NCBI GenBank assembly: GCA_015847255.1
Contig: JADLZK010009226.1
Coordinates: 1 to 64,000 of the forward strand
From: Hyparrhenia diplandra
Taxonomy: Eukaryota > Streptophyta > Magnoliopsida > Poales > Poaceae
Direction of reading: 5' to 3'
Length of the DNA stretch: 64,000 nucleotides
Shown piece by piece: positions 60,608 to 64,000 of the stretch (positions are counted from its first letter, which is position 1; every line of letters starts with the position of its first letter). A model generated the notes under the pieces. That model was not told the origin of the DNA and ran no database searches. It saw only the letters and a program-made list of their open reading frames with translations. A program made the translations under genes and the position numbers.

Positions 60608-60790
60608 GACATTCCATCTCCTTCACGCCGCCGCTAGGCTGCACACACACATTCCATCTCCACACCACGCCGCCAGGCTGCGCACGACACCACCATTCCA
60701 TCTCCTTCACGCCGCCGCTAGGCTGCACACACGCACTGCATCTCCATACCACCGCCGCCAGGCTGCGCATACTCACCATCACACACTCGC
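60608..60790 (+). repeat. GC-rich tandem repeat, about four units
   Basis: The unit of about 45-55 bp contains CATTCCATCTCC, ACGCCGCC and AGGCTGC, followed by a CACACACAC-like stretch. Alternate units are more alike, suggesting a two-unit higher-order duplication. Confidence 0.7.
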
Positions 60791-60797
60791 CTCCGCT

Positions 60798-61070
60798 TTG
60801 CACACGCACGTCGCCGGCAAGCGCGGCAGCGACGCCATCAACCTCGTCGTCCTCGCCGTCAACGTCGTCGACTCCTTCGCCGTCAACCTCGTCGTCAAGG
60901 GCCTCGTCTTCTCCGGAAGGATCGGCTACATCGGCTCCGGCAAGCCGAACCTCTACATCGTCATCTCCGGCAAGCACGTCTACAGAACACCTGCACCATC
61001 ATCGTCGGCGCCCAGCACAAGCGACGTCATGGCTGCTCACTTCCAAGGTGAAATTCTTTATGTATTTTGA
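60798..61070 (+). CDS. Small unassigned open frame between repeats
   Basis: The frame of 90 codons begins MHTHVAGKRGSDAINLVVLA and contains a hydrophobic alternating stretch and SGKPNLYIVISGKHVYR. A GTGAAATT donor-like site follows AACTTCCAAG at about 61048. I recognise no family. The neighbouring repeats suggest a transposon context. Other frames over the same bases are also open, so coding status is weak. Confidence 0.2.
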   Translation: MHTHVAGKRGSDAINLVVLAVNVVDSFAVNLVVKGLVFSGRIGYIGSGKPNLYIVISGKHVYRTPAPSSSAPSTSDVMAAHFQGEILYVF

Positions 61071-61595
61071 TTAGTTGTTTTCTCACTTGTGCTTGGCTGT
61101 GGCATAGATCGTACATGCATTCACGGCCAGCCAGCGAGCCCCAACGACGCCGGAACAACGACGGCCCCGGCAACCATCTCTACGGCGCGGCTACCACCTG
61201 GGATCGCCCATTCCCTACACGAGTGGCGACTACGACGCCCTGCGTGCATGCAGTGCACAGCACTACGGCCCGACGGCGAAGGCATACGTGCGGCGGCTCG
61301 GCAATCTGCAATCTGCCATGGCGCGGCGACGGCGGCCCGGATCAACGACCAACACAGCAGAGAAAGAAGAGACGATGATGGTCGTCTGTGGCATGGCGAT
61401 GGCATCCCGACGAGAACACAGCGGCAAGCAGCAAGATCAGTACACAACAAGTAAAATGCAAGCAAGATGCAGCCCGACGGCGGCGACAGCCTGATCAGCG
61501 TCTACACGGGCAGTATGCACGGCGATCCAGCAAGTTTCAGTGGTGCCTTGCCAATGCCCGCACGCAGTACATCCACGACGACCGTCGCATCCTCC

Positions 61596-62095
61596 GACGA
61601 TGGCCGGAACGACGCCGGAACAACGACGGTGGCAGAGCAGTTCGGCCCGGCGATGGCAGACGTGGCAGCTGTGAGTCCGGCGATGGCCGGAATGGCGCCA
61701 GAGCTACGGCGGCGGCAGAGCAACACAGCCCGGCAATGGCCCAACGTGGCCAATACGGCGATCTTCAGCTCAACAAGGCAACAGTCGAAGCGGGGCCGGT
61801 GACGATGGCCCCGGAGCTCGACGACGGCGACAGAGTAGTACGGCCTGGCAATGGCCTGACGTGTCAACAATGAGTCCGATGATGGCCGGAACGGCGCCGG
61901 AGCAACGGCGGCGGGAGAGCAGTACGGCCCAGCGATGGCCCGACATGGCAGCAGTGAGTTCGGCGATGGCCAGAACGGCGCCGGAGCGACAGCGGCGGCA
62001 AAGCAGTTCGGCCCGGCAATGGCCCGACGTGAATCCAGCAGTGTCCAGAACGACGCCAGAACGGCGGAGTAGTGTGGCCCGGCAGTGGCCCACTT
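61596..62095 (+). repeat. In-frame minisatellite with about 84 bp (28 codon) period
   Basis: Each unit contains a GCGATGGCC(G/A)GAAC core, a CGGCGGC stretch and a GCCCGGCAATGGCC-like core. About five to six units are visible. On the plus strand they encode repeats such as AVSSAMARTAPERQRRQSSS then ARQWPD, and the last units, 61861-62109, stay in one frame. The minus strand is also open. The period is a multiple of three, which keeps any frame open across units. Confidence 0.7.
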
Positions 62096-62109
62096 CGGCA
62101 AGGCTTTAG

Positions 62110-62520
62110 CAGTAGCAGGCAGAAATACATGTATACATACTTGTGTAATATACGTGCAGTATATACGGCAAGAAGGCCAATATAAAAGCAAGTGAAAGTG
62201 CTACACTACCGTGCATGCAAGTTTGTACGTGGGCAAAGTATATGTGCCTAGCTTAATGTTATTGTTTGGCCCATACTGGCGGCCCAATATTGATTTCCTA
62301 GCCCAAGAAAGCCACGGGCTTCGACAAGCCCGAAACACGACTACAACGTCTACAAAACTTCCAAGTCATGACAAAGCGCTCGAGTTTCACGGCGCGCATA
62401 TGCAAATTGGCGAGCTGTCACGCCAATGATCTCGAAGCTTATGAAGGAGCAATTTCTGAATGTCTCATGAGCACAAGTCTCACATTCACCACCCACCATG
62501 TTCCCCAAGACCGTCAAGGC
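62110..62520. other. Spacer between the minisatellite and LTR-like DNA
   Basis: No gene was recognised. The sequence is mixed and likely part of the same repeat-derived block. Confidence 0.35.
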
Positions 62521-62995
62521 GGTGAACGGATGAAGTTATTTTCTTCCCCGGATACCGACGAGGCTGGGACATTTTGTTCCGCGACCGACGAGGCGGAATC
62601 ATTGTTCGTGACCCGACGAGGCCGAACACTTGACTTCATTTTGGGGATCCGCACGACGAGGCCGGATACCTTTGCTAGAGGCCGATGAGGCTCTAGCCTT
62701 TCACCATTTTCATTTCTTTGTGCTCATGCATATATTTGGGAGATAACTCTTGTTTATTCGAGAGGCGACAACAATGACTATCAAAGATAGCTTAATCGGA
62801 GGTATTCCGCGGCCTAATGCCGGATGTAATTAGTGGAGGCTTTCCGAGGCCCCATGAACCGGAAGCCACGCAATCACCCGATTGTCGGATGAGGCTCGGC
62901 GCAAATATATATAAAAGTGGGAGATTGTACTTTGTAATTCTATGATGAATAATAAAGTGATATTTCCCTGAATTTTTGTCCCTTATGTGTTTTAT
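62521..62995 (+). mobile_element. LTR-like segment
   Basis: A TATA-like ATATATATAAAAGTGG lies near 62907 and a poly(A)-like AATAATAAAGTG near 62947, in the order and spacing of a plant LTR U3-R. Upstream, five copies of the core GACGAGGC or GATGAGGC occur at irregular 27-40 bp spacing from about 62558 to 62690. No paired LTR and no polymerase genes are present, so it could be a solo LTR or an unrelated promoter. Confidence 0.4.
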
Positions 62996-63588
62996 TGCAC
63001 ATTTACTTTATTTGTATACGAATGTATCTTGGCACGCCGCGCGCTTATTAGTACTAAGTAGTACGACTCACGAAACACAGAGAGATCCGCACCTTAGTGA
63101 TTTTTCGGCGAAACAACCACCAAGGACAGAATTTCAGCCCAACTCAAATTGCTTTTAGAATACCAAGTAGCTTTCCATAGTTTAAACTATGAACCAAAAG
63201 GCTGAACAAGAGCCGAGGTTAGTCCACCAGGCATAATCAACTTATACTAGTATATACTACACCACCACATACACAGCGCGCATGGGCAGAAAGAAAACAC
63301 CAAAGCTTCCGCTAAATTCGACAATTTATCACTTTTTTTATATAAAAACACACTTTATTATTCATATTAGCTTGAACTTGAACCTCAGAAGGTAGTTTTT
63401 TTTTAGTTTCTGAGGTTAAAAACCTACACAGTTGGGTTACAGGTAGAAACAGAGCAGTACTAGTATTTAGTATATATGGAACCTTACTATGCCTATACAA
63501 CTTTCCCCTTAACATTGTCAAAAAAAAAAAAAAAAAAAAAAGAAAAACTTTCCCCCTAAGAACAAACAATACAAGTCAATCTTGTTTC
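62996..63588. other. Intergenic DNA with an A-tailed insertion
   Basis: No gene was recognised. At 63499-63512 AACTTTCCCC[T/C]TAA is repeated at about 63546-63559, separated by CATTGTC, a long A run and GAAA. This belongs to the small-insertion series and shares the ATTGTC plus A end with the tract near 41085. Confidence 0.5.
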
Positions 63589-63667
63589 TTATGCATTCAG
63601 TGATCCTAGAGGCTGCACCATGTCCCACTCTCCGCAAACCACCGTGGCTTTTCGAATGAACTCAGAG
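63589..63667 (-). CDS. Possible terminal exon of a minus-strand gene running off the window
   Basis: After a GCCAG acceptor the minus strand reads SEFIRKATVVCGEWDMVQPL and then GSLNA and a TAA stop at 63589-63591. The composition looks like protein, and the right edge of the window reads CT followed by GTAAGC on the minus strand, which could be the donor of an upstream exon. I do not recognise the family. Without the neighbouring sequence this remains a weak call. Confidence 0.3.
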
Positions 63668-64000
63668 CTGGCATCAAGGGTAGAAACAAAAAGTCTTTAG
63701 CAAAGGGTAACTTGAAGTACACATGAAACAATACACATAGACCAATCAATTGGAATTAGCCATAATTGTTATCCTCTGTTTTGTATTGTTTCCCGAGAAT
63801 ATGCAGGAGATCTATGTATCTTTTTCCTTCATACAAAAAGAACATGGGTATCTTATTCATTCATCATATAACTATAGTAGGATTTGGTAAATTGCAGAGT
63901 TATTATATCCTCAAGATTACATGTTCTTGTGGCATGTATCAGTCACAAAACCCTTGCTAGTCACAAAAACACCCATTAATGTTTTTAACAGAGCTTACAG
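63668..64000. other. Putative intron of the edge gene
   Basis: AT-rich, with no coding pattern seen. If the terminal exon call is right, this is its preceding intron. Confidence 0.3.

Noticed and set aside
59702..63165. Similar segments as long terminal repeats of one element
   Set aside because: The similarity covers only about 40 bp, with mismatches and no TG/CA ends, too little for an LTR pair.

Overview
The window is plant nuclear DNA, almost certainly from a grass (Poaceae). It has intron-rich genes with GC-rich 5' ends and AT-rich introns, Stowaway-like MITEs, gypsy and L1-type remnants, and short A-tailed retroposon insertions inside introns. Nothing bacterial, viral or organellar was seen, and there are no tRNA, rRNA or CRISPR features. 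All calls come from reading translations and splice sites by eye.

Layout: (1) 1767-4860, minus, a broken MAP65 microtubule-bundling gene. (2) 9584-17456, minus, dihydroxyacetone kinase (DHAK) copy 1, 20 exons. (3) 17.5-23.5 kb, transposon-rich DNA with a gypsy gag remnant, a MITE and a 0.5 kb tandem duplication. (4) 23555-23790, a detached copy of the DHAK 5' end. (5) 24765-26023, plus, a class A2 heat-shock factor with heat-shock elements in its promoter and at its stop codon. (6) 27302-35381, minus, DHAK copy 2, 20 exons. (7) 38236-41566, minus, a monoglyceride-lipase-like hydrolase with a duplicated exon and a poly-lysine insertion. (8) 46057-51616, minus, a plant-type DYRK kinase. (9) 55604-56140, minus, an intronless REVEILLE-like MYB with an internal stop. 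(10) 53-63 kb, L1 remnant, TIR elements, minisatellites and LTR-like DNA. (11) a possible last exon of another minus-strand gene near 63.6 kb.

Almost every multi-exon gene has single-base frame breaks, many in homopolymer runs, while splice sites, exon phases and residues on both sides stay conserved. I read this first as residual consensus error and only second as mass pseudogenisation. A single shared cause would explain broken frames in unrelated genes. The RVE stop is a substitution and needs a separate explanation.

The genes do not form one pathway. DHAK phosphorylates dihydroxyacetone, the lipase acts on glycerolipids, and both touch C3/glycerol metabolism. The kinase, lipase and DHAK neighbourhood resembles linkages I recall from Arabidopsis, so this may be an old conserved block. 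The most distinctive signals are the series of tiny A-tailed insertions flanked by 11-17 bp direct repeats, the HSE straddling the HSF stop codon, and the duplicated lipase exon.
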